64,000 nt of DNA from NCBI GenBank assembly GCA_964643325.1, contig CAZXSE010000007.1, positions 3,947 to 67,946 on the forward strand. The letters are read 5' to 3'. This DNA is from Fredricksoniimonas sp964643325 (lineage in GTDB: Bacteria > Omnitrophota > Gorgyraeia > Zapsychrales > Fredricksoniimonadaceae). The notes under the pieces are model-generated. The model was not told the origin of the DNA. It worked only from the letters and a program-made list of their open reading frames with translations, and did no database searches. This document shows positions 24,701 through 32,342 of this stretch, in pieces (within the stretch, counting starts at the first letter, position 1; the number at the start of each line of letters is the position of its first letter). Made by a program: the position numbers and the translations under genes.

Positions 24701-24776
24701 CCGCGCCGGCCGAAGGGCAAGCCAACGCCGCGAATACGAGAAAAAGAAAAACTCCTGTTAAGTGCTTCATGGTCAT
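21726..24776 (-). CDS. large outer-membrane assembly protein: secretin-type N domain, beta-barrel, SdrD-like B domains
   Basis: The 1016-residue product has a signal peptide (MTMKHLTGVFLFLVFAALACPSAGA), a TPR-like helical region (about 28-135) and an Ala/Pro/Lys-rich linker (about 140-220). Next comes a domain resembling the N-terminal domain of pilus secretins (about 225-315; 'VVKIEMGSSVIIEGKSIDKFLIVDEGVVNIKKI'). A long stretch (about 330-825) of aromatic-rich alternating strands suggests a large barrel. Two Cna-B/SdrD-like domains follow (about 827-1016; 'GVVFKDKNGNGKQDSDDQGMPDIKVKV', 'GVVYVDRNDTGRPDPGD'). Position after chaperone-like and pilin-like genes suggests an usher- or secretin-like assembly platform. 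No FimD signature is visible, so this role is inferred from context. Confidence 0.75.
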   Translation of the reverse strand: MTMKHLTGVFLFLVFAALACPSAGADASNVYQYCIKEGTKAFEKQQDDDAARYFKWAQQIDPSSKEPARYIELIANRKKSLPAQVSMERVTLPYFEEMLRKGKEALARKDLETARQSLNTARLIDPEDPRLLESWAQLERLQGAPVATVQIRQDTAVVPEKTAVRKEPVLPKSPEPVNVKTTPAKATAVKIAPAKAAPAKVVAQTPVPVSEKPKTSVAFAKKAVPDVITLNDIMNAAQGSRAVVKIEMGSSVIIEGKSIDKFLIVDEGVVNIKKITRDQIQVDTLRWGSTFVHIWDESTGAPARSTVYIDVIVPRADVGVPRIDTGVDHSVPFRFRYSNDWSSYHYGPSIDGLERRDHPSYQQSVGTVGETPYGLLDGSATMTGYHPITEVTSYTVGLTGIPVEGTKDLNIRLFDINRRLSPLTLPGTALFGGYVDVNLLDENLGLALTRGQKRSTFGYILGSGSGKEDFYIDAAKITLFPKDKNRQYAFNYAQGSGPDRDDALTKRVYSVEGWQVIDQMRLNAEIAKDEKTTAALAGSKWGFGRGTMSLNLRDINKEFTTVTGYPSNQGEVGALWAMQVPVGKAQTDASLDVYRDRLSLNPDDPNAFNYDANARVDIELDEKHSLSTGTYYTHTPADISPRRYFSADMRLHRTLPVWNGRSGSGYIGHVYQSSRYAFSPQSEYDRYGLLTGFNIPLVGNLYYSASYEYSWLEDIETDEDYNPNVFNTGLSYSHQLTKRLHGNFGLTYQNEAGYGGNNSYLSGEDSVEGSASFVYSPVEDVDLFLDSRLRDVWGQRTEDASYHSLDLRMGMRAAWGSPWSWDPQGTIEGVVFKDKNGNGKQDSDDQGMPDIKVKVGDRQAVTDANGWYNAKVRAKRAVVAPDVNGLPVGYTFSTPSSKRVEVRQGLRDRVDFGLTTQSGIFGVVYVDRNDTGRPDPGDTFITRVKLILDGKTSQFTDARGAYFFKKVDAGKHTISIDMATVPLALIPMIKLKTEIDLAEGVTYVFHIPMQQKTPTE

Positions 24777-24821
24777 ATTGTCTGACCGGCCAGGAAAAAG
24801 ACCCGCGCCGTGCCCCTGTTC

Positions 24822-25628
24822 CTAGTCCCGAACGCCTGTTATGTCGGCACTTCCGGAGGCATTCTTCGTGATCTCTATTTCCTTAACAAGAACATCCCCT
24901 CCTTCAAGGTCCGCGTTAAGAACAAATGTGTATTTGCCCGCCCCCAGATCAGCGGGAAGAGCAAGCTCAAAAGGCGCCGCCTCCCCGGGCGGAACATATA
25001 CTTTCTTGACCGATCCCCGGTCCTTGACGCTGCCACCATCATCCATGGCGTAATAAGTAATATCTGCGATAAGAACAGCGTCCCCCTGGTTGACAAAGCT
25101 CCCGTTAACAACCGCGCCGTTCATTTTGAAATCCTGCATTGCGCACGACTTGTCCTTATTCTGCGACTCAATGAAGAACAGGACCCCGGTGCGCATGACG
25201 ATATTGACGCCCGTCTGGTCCTGCAGAAGATCCCCTGTCTTCTCAAAGAAAAGGACCCCGTAATGCCCGCCCTTGATATCCTGCGGCACATTGATCAGGT
25301 ACTGGATCTTCTCCTTGGCAAAGCCGGCCAAGGTGACCTCTTGCGGCGTGATCCTGACCCATTCGGCCGCCGAACCCGGCATGATCCCCGCCGGAGAGAA
25401 ATCCTTGGCCCCGTCGTAAGGAGCTGTGTACTTGAAATCCTCCCAATACAGACGGTATGTCTCCGTGTTCTTGGAGAGATTGTGCACCATGATCTCGCCG
25501 CTCACGCGCTCGCCGGGAGCGACCGAAATAACAAGCTTGCCGTGCTCGATCATGAGCTCCGCCGATGCCGGCGGCAGCGCGCAAAAGAATAAAGCGATCA
25601 GGGCAACAACGATCTTTTTGATCATCAT
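24822..25628 (-). CDS. periplasmic pilus-chaperone-like protein
   Basis: The 268-residue product has a signal peptide (MMIKKIVVALIALFFCALPPASA), then 'ELMIEHGKLVISVAPGERVSGEIMVHNLSKNTETYRLYWEDF', an Ig-like opening strand pattern seen in fimbrial chaperones. 'WVRITPQEVTLAGFAKEKIQYLINVP' resembles the chaperone G1-strand region, and a second beta domain reads 'GSFVNQGDAVLIADITYYAMDDGG'. It lies between the tandem beta-domain protein and the outer-membrane protein, the usual place for a chaperone. Classical PapD basic residues cannot be confirmed without alignment. Confidence 0.7.
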   Translation of the reverse strand: MMIKKIVVALIALFFCALPPASAELMIEHGKLVISVAPGERVSGEIMVHNLSKNTETYRLYWEDFKYTAPYDGAKDFSPAGIMPGSAAEWVRITPQEVTLAGFAKEKIQYLINVPQDIKGGHYGVLFFEKTGDLLQDQTGVNIVMRTGVLFFIESQNKDKSCAMQDFKMNGAVVNGSFVNQGDAVLIADITYYAMDDGGSVKDRGSVKKVYVPPGEAAPFELALPADLGAGKYTFVLNADLEGGDVLVKEIEITKNASGSADITGVRD

Positions 25629-25652
25629 ATGTCTTCTCTTTTCCTGCTTCTG

Positions 25653-27017
25653 TTAATTCTGGTTCAGCGAGAACCTTATCGGCGCTTTATAGCTTCCGCT
25701 GGGAAGCCCTTTATAACCCTGGACCCTGTACACCACATTGAATTTCACCGGTGCGCCCTTTTTATTGGAAACGAACACCGGATACTCGCCGGTCTTGACC
25801 GAGACAAAGTCCGTGAACTGCGATGCGGCCTTCTCGCCTTCGACAACGCCGACCTTCATCGTGAAATACTCCGGAGACATTTCGTCGCCTTTGGCATTGC
25901 GCATCAGGGTGCTTACCTGTTGCGTGACCTGATAGGGCTTGTGCATGTTCGACCGGACCACGACCTGCACCTCTTTCTCCATCGGAGGCTGGTCAGGAAG
26001 CACCTGCGTGAAACTGATGCCTTCCGGCGGGAACACCAGGTCCATGCTGAACACCGGCTGGATATGGACCTGCAGATCGACCTGGAATACGCTTTCTTTA
26101 TCATTCGCCACGACGATATACTTCACCCGGCCCATGTAAACACCGGCCTCTTCAAGCTCAGCCAATTCCTTGGCCATGGAGAAATATACCGCGAAATCAT
26201 CCTGCTGTTCCTGGCTGGAATAAACAAGAACGCGGTCTTTCTTCAGCGGCTGCGGATCACGCACGCGCAGCGCTTCAAGGACCTTGCCATCGGCAACAAA
26301 CCGTACAACATCAGCGCCGATCTCCCTGCCGTCCTCACCCTGGGGCAGGAACTCGACCTCCTGATACACCTGGACCTGCTGGCCCATGTTCCCCGAGAAT
26401 GTCACCTTGACCGCATCCTCAAGGCTCGCCGTGGCCCCGGAATCACGAACGATCACACGCTCCGGCATATGCCCGCCGGAAACCATGACCTTCCAGTCTG
26501 CCGTGCTTTCCAGGGACACATTCACAAAGACCTGGGTCGGCGCGCCGCCGGCAATAGGACGCAAGGTGAAAACGATCTTTCCCGAAAAGATCCCGCTCGT
26601 ATTCAACAGGTCCGGCCTCACCGCATACGCGATCCGGAAAGAATCGCTCTCTCCGTTCTGGCCTGATGTATAAACAAGCTGTTCGCTGAAACTCAAGTTA
26701 TCCGCATTCTGAAGATATAATGTGCCTGCCGCGTTGGAAGAGCTCAGCGACGCACATTCAATGACCTGAAGATCAAGGCGCTCGCCTCTTTCATTCACGA
26801 TCGGCTCAATGACCTGCTGAAAGACCTGATAACGATTGCCGTCATCATTGGAAACGCGCAGGCGCAGCTCCTGATTGTTCGCAAGACCCGAGATCACGCG
26901 GCCAAGACGCAAGGAACCGCTGCCGTCCGTCGCGGTAACGGCCAGGGATGCAGCCTGAGCCGCTCCTGCACAAAGAACAAAAACTGCAACGGTCAATATC
27001 CTGAACATTTCTTTCAT
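25653..27017 (-). CDS. secreted tandem beta-domain protein of a pilus-like locus
   Basis: The 454-residue product has a signal peptide (MKEMFRILTVAVFVLCAGAAQA). Two parts at about 35-170 and 325-454 repeat the same pattern: 'LRLRVSNDDGNRYQVFQQVIEP' and 'VQVVVRSNMHKPYQVTQQVSTL', each closing with a G-x-x-x-G-x-Y/F-x-x-x-I-x-F strand ('GIFSGKIVFTLRP' and 'GLPSGSYKAPIRFSLNQN'). The C-terminal strand resembles those of the pilin-like genes upstream. It could be a tip adhesin or an assembly factor. It has its own promoter. Confidence 0.7.
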   Translation of the reverse strand: MKEMFRILTVAVFVLCAGAAQAASLAVTATDGSGSLRLGRVISGLANNQELRLRVSNDDGNRYQVFQQVIEPIVNERGERLDLQVIECASLSSSNAAGTLYLQNADNLSFSEQLVYTSGQNGESDSFRIAYAVRPDLLNTSGIFSGKIVFTLRPIAGGAPTQVFVNVSLESTADWKVMVSGGHMPERVIVRDSGATASLEDAVKVTFSGNMGQQVQVYQEVEFLPQGEDGREIGADVVRFVADGKVLEALRVRDPQPLKKDRVLVYSSQEQQDDFAVYFSMAKELAELEEAGVYMGRVKYIVVANDKESVFQVDLQVHIQPVFSMDLVFPPEGISFTQVLPDQPPMEKEVQVVVRSNMHKPYQVTQQVSTLMRNAKGDEMSPEYFTMKVGVVEGEKAASQFTDFVSVKTGEYPVFVSNKKGAPVKFNVVYRVQGYKGLPSGSYKAPIRFSLNQN

Positions 27018-27083
27018 AGGAAAGCACGCTTTCTATACAATCAATGCCGTTAGATATATAAAAAAATAGAACCGCTAAGTTCT

Positions 27084-27113
27084 ATTATATCGTCCGTTTT
27101 GTCTTTGCAACAA
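27084..27113 (-). promoter_or_regulatory. promoter of the beta-domain / chaperone / outer-membrane protein genes
   Basis: On the minus strand, TTGTTG (27113-27108) and a perfect TATAAT (27089-27084) are 18 bp apart. An alternative -35, TTGCAA, is 15 bp away. The start codon at 27017 lies about 60 bp downstream of the expected transcription start. Confidence 0.55.
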
Positions 27114-27202
27114 AAGAAAGTTGTTTTTTATACTTTTAACAATACTGCCACGGTGATCCTAAATGTAGTGCCGCGCGGCGATATCAAGCCTCGCAAGAAG
27201 CC

Positions 27203-27826
27203 TTATGATACGGTCGCCGTAACGGTCAAGGTCCCGGTATACGTTCCCGCTTTATCGGAAGATGTGAATACCTCTGTATTATCAATGCCGTCGTCCGTTT
27301 TGGTAACGATCCCCAACTGAACGCGGAACCAGACACCCGGAATGGTCGTTGATCCAACGGTAATGCCGTTCGTATCACGCAATGCCCTGGTGCCCAGGTC
27401 GGTAATCGTGGTCGTGGTCGCGTCCACATACACAAGTTTCTGCAAAGTGGCGGCCACCTTATAACCAAGGCCGTGGCCCGCTCCGTTAGGATTCGCGCCT
27501 TCCGCGTAATTGAGCTTAACGACCAGGCCTGGCAATGTCCCGCTATTCGTGACATCAATGGCAAAGCCCTGCGACGTCTTCCAGATGCCCAAACCGAGAT
27601 CATATGTCAAATTGCCAAAACCAAGCGTCGTGTCCTCCGGGGTCCACACAGTGCCCGGGTGACCGGCCGCGTCATACTGGAACGCATTCGCGTTGATCGC
27701 AATGATGGCCGTACTGGGAAGAATGGTCTTTAAGTGCCGTATGTGTTTATACGTTCCCGCCAGCGCCGGGCCGCCCGTCGCCAACAAAAAAGCCATCATC
27801 ATGAATGCCGCTATGGTTCTTTTCAT
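27203..27826 (-). CDS. pilin-like secreted protein (third subunit)
   Basis: The 207-residue product has a signal peptide (MKRTIAAFMMMAFLLATGGPALA). The mature protein is closely similar along most of its length to the 28408-29022 gene ('NANAFQYDAAGHPGTVWTPEDTTLGFGNLTYD...', 'GLVVKLNYAEGANPNGAGHGLGYKVAATL'). It ends 'DKAGTYTGTLTVTATVS', the pattern of a final fimbrial beta-strand as in CsuA/B-type subunits. It differs mainly at the mature N-terminus (GTYKHIRHLKTILPST), the segment that would act as donor strand. Its ATG overlaps the stop of the preceding subunit gene by 4 bp. Confidence 0.75.
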   Translation of the reverse strand: MKRTIAAFMMMAFLLATGGPALAGTYKHIRHLKTILPSTAIIAINANAFQYDAAGHPGTVWTPEDTTLGFGNLTYDLGLGIWKTSQGFAIDVTNSGTLPGLVVKLNYAEGANPNGAGHGLGYKVAATLQKLVYVDATTTTITDLGTRALRDTNGITVGSTTIPGVWFRVQLGIVTKTDDGIDNTEVFTSSDKAGTYTGTLTVTATVS

Positions 27827-28398
27827 TTTGTCACCACTGTTATGGTCAGTGTGCCCTGATAAGTGCCGGCATGATCCGCATTAGTGAATACCTCAGCACC
27901 GCTGACAACAGGATCCCCTGTATAGATCCCGACATACATCTTGATGTTATGATCCGATGGTCTGTCCGGGATCGTCAATCCATTAACATTCCGGATCGCC
28001 CTCGCAGGCATGATATCAACCTCGGTCGTGCCGATAATATCCTTGAACGCGATCGCTGTCTTATAACCAAGACCGTGCCCGCTATATCCAGCTGTCGTGT
28101 TAGGATTCTCTCCCTCGGTGTATTCCAATGATACATCACCGTTGAGCGTAATATAATACCCTTTGGATGCTATCCATATCCCATACTCGGGATTGAAACT
28201 CAATGTCCCGAAGTCCCATGTCAGATCAGTGTCTTTGACAGGACCCTGGCCGATAATGCCTTCCTCTACAACACCGCCGTTGAAAACTTCCGGAACATCG
28301 GCTGTGACGATAAAGGTCTTGGCATCACCGGCCAGAGCCTGGCCTGCCTGTGCGGCTAAGAACACCACCATGACTATGAGGTTCAGTAGCATCCTCAT
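27823..28398 (-). CDS. pilin-like secreted protein (second, divergent subunit)
   Basis: The 191-residue product has a signal peptide (MRMLLNLIVMVVFLAAQAGQALA). The mature protein begins 'GDAKTFIVTADVPEVF', shares the core pattern 'WDFGTLSFNPEYGIWIASKGYYI...YTEGENPN...GHGLGYKTA' with its neighbours, and ends 'HAGTYQGTLTITVVTK'. It is clearly homologous but far more diverged than the other two are from each other, suggesting a minor or tip subunit (inference). No cysteines are needed for the fold pattern. Confidence 0.75.
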   Translation of the reverse strand: MRMLLNLIVMVVFLAAQAGQALAGDAKTFIVTADVPEVFNGGVVEEGIIGQGPVKDTDLTWDFGTLSFNPEYGIWIASKGYYITLNGDVSLEYTEGENPNTTAGYSGHGLGYKTAIAFKDIIGTTEVDIMPARAIRNVNGLTIPDRPSDHNIKMYVGIYTGDPVVSGAEVFTNADHAGTYQGTLTITVVTK

Positions 28399-28407
28399 GA
28401 TGTCACC

Positions 28408-29022
28408 TTATGATACGGTCGCCGTAACGGTTAACGTACCGGTATATGTACCTGCTTTATCCGTTGATGTGAACACTTCCGTATTCGCAACACCGTCATC
28501 CGTGTTCGTCACAACACCCAGCTGGACGCGGAACCATGTTCCGGCAACCGTCGTAGATCCGACCGTGATGCCGTTGGTATCCTTCAACGCCTTGACACCC
28601 AGCGAAGTGACCGTCGTTCCGGTCGAGCTGTAAACAAGCTTCAGCAACGTAGCCGCGACCTTATAACCAAGGCCATGGCCTGCCCCGTTGGGGTTCGTGC
28701 CTTCCGCGTAATTCAGCTTGACGACCAAGCCGGCCGCGGTGCCGTTGTTCGCCGCATCGATCGCGAAACCCTGCGCTGTCTTCCAGATACCCAGACCCGG
28801 ATCATACGTCAGATTACCGAAGCCAAGTGTTGTATCTTCCGCGGTCCACACAGTACCCGGGTTACCGGCCGCGTCATACTGGAACGCATTCGCATCGATC
28901 GCAATGATAGACGCACTCGGTAACGTTGTTGAAACAACGAACGCCTTCGAATCTGCCCAGGCGCCTCCCGCCTGAACCGCCAGCACGAAGCCAGCTACTA
29001 TGAAACTGATTAACTTTTTCAT
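28408..29022 (-). CDS. pilin-like secreted protein (first subunit)
   Basis: The 204-residue precursor starts MKKLISFIVAGFVLAVQAGGAWA (ATG at 29022 with AGGAGG upstream; an in-frame start eight codons earlier lacks a site). The mature protein 'DSKAFVVSTTLPSASIIAIDANAFQYD...' ends '...GTYTGTLTVTATVS'. It is the promoter-proximal gene and so the likely major subunit. It is a close paralogue of the third gene. The fold looks all-beta and cysteine-free. I infer a fibre subunit from the C-terminal strand pattern and the neighbours; homology to named pilins is not proven. Confidence 0.75.
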   Translation of the reverse strand: MKKLISFIVAGFVLAVQAGGAWADSKAFVVSTTLPSASIIAIDANAFQYDAAGNPGTVWTAEDTTLGFGNLTYDPGLGIWKTAQGFAIDAANNGTAAGLVVKLNYAEGTNPNGAGHGLGYKVAATLLKLVYSSTGTTVTSLGVKALKDTNGITVGSTTVAGTWFRVQLGVVTNTDDGVANTEVFTSTDKAGTYTGTLTVTATVS

Positions 29023-29254
29023 AACTACCTCCTGTTTTATTAACATTTTTGTTTTTCCTGGTTTGTACCTTTAAAATATAGCTTCAAAGCTAAAGATCGA
29101 GCTTTGTGAATTAGGGTGGCATCGCAGCATCGAAAATACCCGAAATCTGACTGGAATGCCGTATTGGTTATGCTATGACAACAGTAGATGGCACAAACAT
29201 AACACACATGTCAAGGAATGACAAGGGCTACACAACCCCATTTTGGAAGTGTGA
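29023..29254 (-). other. long 5' leader of the pilin-like operon
   Basis: About 230 nt separate the best promoter from the first subunit start. The leader has AT-rich and hairpin-capable parts (e.g. TTTAGCTTTGAAGCTA around 29082-29097). I could not fit it to c-di-GMP-I or another riboswitch I know. A second weak promoter (TTGTCA-17-TATGTT, about 29223-29195) may shorten it. Confidence 0.4.
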
Positions 29255-29284
29255 ATCATACCATAAAGGTGGAAGTTGTTGCAA
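29255..29284 (-). promoter_or_regulatory. candidate promoter of the pilin-like operon
   Basis: TTGCAA (29284-29279) and TATGAT (29260-29255) are separated by 18 bp on the minus strand. The 200 bp further upstream (29285-29481) hold no supported gene; I see only AT-rich sequence and a small hairpin near 29398-29418. Confidence 0.45.
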
Positions 29285-29481
29285 GTACTTTAATTAGGGA
29301 CAAAATAGCTGCGTTTCCCCGACGCAGAATATTTTTATAATAAACACCTGCTTTCCCTAATATAGCCAAATAGCTTTCCAGGGGCGTTTTACCCTGCCCA
29401 ACCTATTGCGGTTGGTCATCCCCATATGCACTACATATAGTTCATCGTTTCTGGACGAAAAAGGCTCTCTGGAACATATAA

Positions 29482-29518
29482 ACAGCCCCCTGCAGCTATT
29501 GAGGCCACAGAGGGCTGT
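29482..29518 (-). terminator. intrinsic terminator after the symporter
   Basis: A stem ACAGCCC (with neighbours) at 29482-29492 pairs with 29508-29518. On the minus strand it is followed by TTTATAT. It is 22 bp after the symporter stop; the T tract is weak. Confidence 0.65.
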
Positions 29519-29540
29519 CAAGACTCTTCAAAGCACGATC

Positions 29541-31157
29541 TTACGCTTTGGACGAACCGATATACTTGAAACAATGCGCAATGTGCTCTTTGCTCATCTT
29601 CTTGGTCAACAGACTGACAATAACTGCTGTCAAGGCCGATGCCGGCAATGCAATAAGTATTGGATCAACAACCGGCCACGGCATGGGCGCAAGTGTCGGC
29701 TTCTGGAAAAGAAGTTGGCAAAGCCCGATGGCCTCGGATTCTTTCTTGTGCACGAACAGGAACAATACAACATTGAGCGTGAACCCGACCACCATGCTGG
29801 AGATCGCTCCTGCTTTTGTCATGCCCTTCCAGAACAATCCACCCGCGTAGGCCGGCAAGAACGTCCCCGCGCATAACCCGAAGAAAATGGCGGTCGCGAT
29901 CGCGATCACGCCCGGCGGCAATTTATAACCCAGCGCCACAGTCACAAGCACGCCGATCAGGATGCCGATGCGTGTGAACAACACCGTGTTGATCGAATCC
30001 TTGCCCTTGAGGATGCCGCGCTCGAACACATCGCGCCCGATGGCCGTTCCCATGGTATGGAACTGCGAGCTCGACGTGGACATGGCCGCGGATAACAGTG
30101 TCAGCATGAACACATAAACGAACCACACCGGCATGCTGCTATTGATATACATCGGAATGATCTTGTCCACATTACCACCTGCCACGTCCATGGCGATCTT
30201 GCCAAAGCGCGGGTCGTTAAGAAAATACACATTCGTCAGCGCGCCGACGACAAAAGCCACGCCCGTCATCATCAGGATGAAGACCCCGCCCACCATGACC
30301 CCGCGGTTGATCTCCTTGTCGCTCTTGACCATCATGAAACGCACCACCAACTGCGGCTGGGCCAGAACGCCGATACCCACGCCCATGACGATCGTCGAGA
30401 CCAGGGTCCACCACAAGCCCGAGCCCGCGGCCGGCATGGCTGTCCAACCCAAATGCCCCATCTGCGCCAGTTTCGCCGGGACCTTATCCGCAATAGCACC
30501 CAAAGCCTGATGCGCCGCAACAACGCCGCCCATCTGCATGTAGGTCATGACCAGCAAAAAGATCATGCCCACGAACATGATAGAACCCTGCAACGCGTCC
30601 GTGTACATAACACCCTTGATCCCGCCCGCAAAAACATACGCGACGATGATGAGAACATAAACAAGCATCGCCACATTGAAATCAAGAGTGCCCGGGAACG
30701 TTGCCTCCAAAAAGCGCGCCGCGCCGATAACAACGGCTGAAGCGTACAGCGGCATGAACACGAATATCACAAGCCCCGCGAACCATTGAATGAACGACGA
30801 CTGATAACGCTTGCCCAAAAGTTCCGGGAACGTGTGCGCCTCGAGGCTGTGCCCCATCTTGCGCGTGCGCTTGCCGAACAAGATGAAGGCAATGATGATC
30901 CCGGCAATGATGTTAAGCACGGTCAACCACAACAGCCCCATGCCGAACATGGCCGCTACGCCGCCAAAGCCGACGATGGCAGAGGTGCTGATAAAGGTCG
31001 CGCCATAGGAAAGCGCCATGATGACCGGATGCACATTACGCCCGGCGACCAGATAATCCAGCGCGTTCTTGGTCTGGCGGTAACCGTAATATCCCAATGA
31101 TGCGATCATGAACAGGTAAACAACGACGATAACGGTCAGCAAAAAGATATTGTTCAT
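29541..31157 (-). CDS. sodium/solute symporter (SSS family)
   Basis: The 538-residue protein has about 13 hydrophobic helices and the SSS pattern: 'ALDYLVAGRNVHPVIMALSYGATFISTSAIVGFGG' (about 32-66), 'FAGGIKGVMYTDALQG' (about 178) and 'LLSAAMSTSSSQFHTMGTAIGRDVFE' (about 360). These carriers couple Na+ entry to uptake of proline, pantothenate, acetate or sugars; the substrate cannot be read here. A 56-residue membrane protein overlapping its start is the family's small accessory subunit. Confidence 0.9.
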   Translation of the reverse strand: MNNIFLLTVIVVVYLFMIASLGYYGYRQTKNALDYLVAGRNVHPVIMALSYGATFISTSAIVGFGGVAAMFGMGLLWLTVLNIIAGIIIAFILFGKRTRKMGHSLEAHTFPELLGKRYQSSFIQWFAGLVIFVFMPLYASAVVIGAARFLEATFPGTLDFNVAMLVYVLIIVAYVFAGGIKGVMYTDALQGSIMFVGMIFLLVMTYMQMGGVVAAHQALGAIADKVPAKLAQMGHLGWTAMPAAGSGLWWTLVSTIVMGVGIGVLAQPQLVVRFMMVKSDKEINRGVMVGGVFILMMTGVAFVVGALTNVYFLNDPRFGKIAMDVAGGNVDKIIPMYINSSMPVWFVYVFMLTLLSAAMSTSSSQFHTMGTAIGRDVFERGILKGKDSINTVLFTRIGILIGVLVTVALGYKLPPGVIAIATAIFFGLCAGTFLPAYAGGLFWKGMTKAGAISSMVVGFTLNVVLFLFVHKKESEAIGLCQLLFQKPTLAPMPWPVVDPILIALPASALTAVIVSLLTKKMSKEHIAHCFKYIGSSKA

Positions 31158-31324
31158 AAAGTATCCTCGACTTTCTTCTCGCCTTCGACCCAGGCCTTAT
31201 CCTCATGATGGATCGGCTCATCGCCCTTGTTCCAGTTCAGGACCCCATACACAATACAGAACGCCGCGCTCAAGATACACAGCAAATAAGCGCCCCACAC
31301 CTGCGGATCAGCAATGCCGAACAT
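31154..31324 (-). CDS. symporter small accessory protein
   Basis: The 56-residue protein (MFGIADPQVWGAYLLCILSA...) has one membrane helix (about 8-30) and an acidic tail ending 'GEKKVEDTL'. It follows a perfect AGGAGG site and overlaps the symporter ATG by 4 bp (ATGA). Short proteins with this opening ('GI.DP.VW.AY.LC..S...C..YG..NWN') accompany SSS transporters in many bacteria, which supports a role in transporter assembly or stability. Confidence 0.85.
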   Translation of the reverse strand: MFGIADPQVWGAYLLCILSAAFCIVYGVLNWNKGDEPIHHEDKAWVEGEKKVEDTL

Positions 31325-31382
31325 ACGCTTTCCTCCTTGATTGGCCTGATATCCAGATAATCACAAAACTCTAATATTGCGC

Positions 31383-31411
31383 ATTTTAACCCAGACAGGA
31401 ATTTCACGCAA
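31383..31411 (-). promoter_or_regulatory. promoter of the symporter operon
   Basis: TTGCGT (31411-31406), a 17-bp spacer and TAAAAT (31388-31383) on the minus strand, about 60 bp before the small accessory gene. Confidence 0.6.
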
Positions 31412-31415
31412 CTAT

Positions 31416-32240
31416 TTATGCAAGATCGATACCAAAAGATGCGGCGTCCGTGCGTCCCGACGGAGGAATGACGACCAGTTTGATCGTATGCGCGCTGCGC
31501 GGTTCGTAAAGGACCCTGAATGACGACCGGGAATGGAATACGGGGCTCGCAAGGACCTGGCGCATCTTCACCAGAAGATGCCGGCGCGCATAGGCGCTGC
31601 TTCCTTCCTTGATGAGCACTGCCGCCTGCACTTCGTCCACCAGGATCTCTTCGCCGAGCCAACCCTGACGGGCCTGTGGTTCATTCTGCACAACGATCCT
31701 GATGCCCGCTGTCTGCGGCGCGTCAGACTTCTGGCTCTCAAGTTTCGTGACCAACTGCTCGAGCGTCCGGCACACGGCCTTCCACGCCGCCGACGCGACA
31801 GCAAATGTCCCCGCATGTTTGATCCCGGGAAGAGCCGCCTTCAGGGGGAACCACAATTTCCATGCCCGCAGGATGCTTTCCCAAACGGGCGCTAATGAAG
31901 GGTCTGCCTGAACGGCGCGGCGCATGATATTGCTCAGTTCAACACGCAGATCATAGGGGATATCCTTAACGAACTTTGCTTCCAGCGGCGAAGAAAGGTC
32001 CTTGGGGTCATGATGCCCGACGTGAAGGACCATGCCGTCGCTGCGGACAATGACACCATTGGCGCTGCCCGGCACCTGCGCGGGAATGGCAAGCCCGCGC
32101 CTGATGGTGATCTCGACGGGATCAAGGCCGTGCTCCATGGCCGACGGCAGGCTCAATGAAACGGCATGATCGTTCAGGACGCGCGGCAAATGATCGACAT
32201 CAAGAAAACCGAACTCGCGCATCCTGTGTTGCAGTGTCAT
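31416..32240 (-). CDS. hypothetical protein
   Basis: The 274-residue soluble protein (MTLQHRMREFGFLDVDHLPRVLNDHAVSL...) has no signal peptide or membrane helix. I do not recognise it. The first third looks beta-rich with 'GVIVRSDGMVLHVGHHDPKDLSSPLEAKFVKDIP'; the middle is helical (about 90-170). The end repeats an acidic/basic beta pattern 'RVLYEPRSAHTIKLVVIPPSGRTDAASFGIDLA'. The ATG at 32240 directly abuts a palindromic repeat, so the promoter is upstream of or within it. Confidence 0.6.
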   Translation of the reverse strand: MTLQHRMREFGFLDVDHLPRVLNDHAVSLSLPSAMEHGLDPVEITIRRGLAIPAQVPGSANGVIVRSDGMVLHVGHHDPKDLSSPLEAKFVKDIPYDLRVELSNIMRRAVQADPSLAPVWESILRAWKLWFPLKAALPGIKHAGTFAVASAAWKAVCRTLEQLVTKLESQKSDAPQTAGIRIVVQNEPQARQGWLGEEILVDEVQAAVLIKEGSSAYARRHLLVKMRQVLASPVFHSRSSFRVLYEPRSAHTIKLVVIPPSGRTDAASFGIDLA

Positions 32241-32281
32241 GCCCCTCCCCCTGCCCCCTCCCACGCTTCGCGGGGAGGGGG
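32241..32281. repeat. GC-rich palindromic repeat, family A (copy 1)
   Basis: A 41-bp element ending in a hairpin CCCCTCCC-A-CGC-TTC-GCG-GGGAGGGG. A second copy at 43435-43475 differs at two positions. Both are intergenic and immediately beside genes. Confidence 0.85.
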
Positions 32282-32342
32282 GTCTATCTGTCCCCTTCCT
32301 TATTTTATGAGAAAGGAGATCTATTTATTCCATCTCTCGTTT

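Noticed and set aside
29023..29254. Second c-di-GMP riboswitch before the pilin-like genes
   Set aside because: The invariant GGACGCAAAGCC core is absent on either strand in this region.
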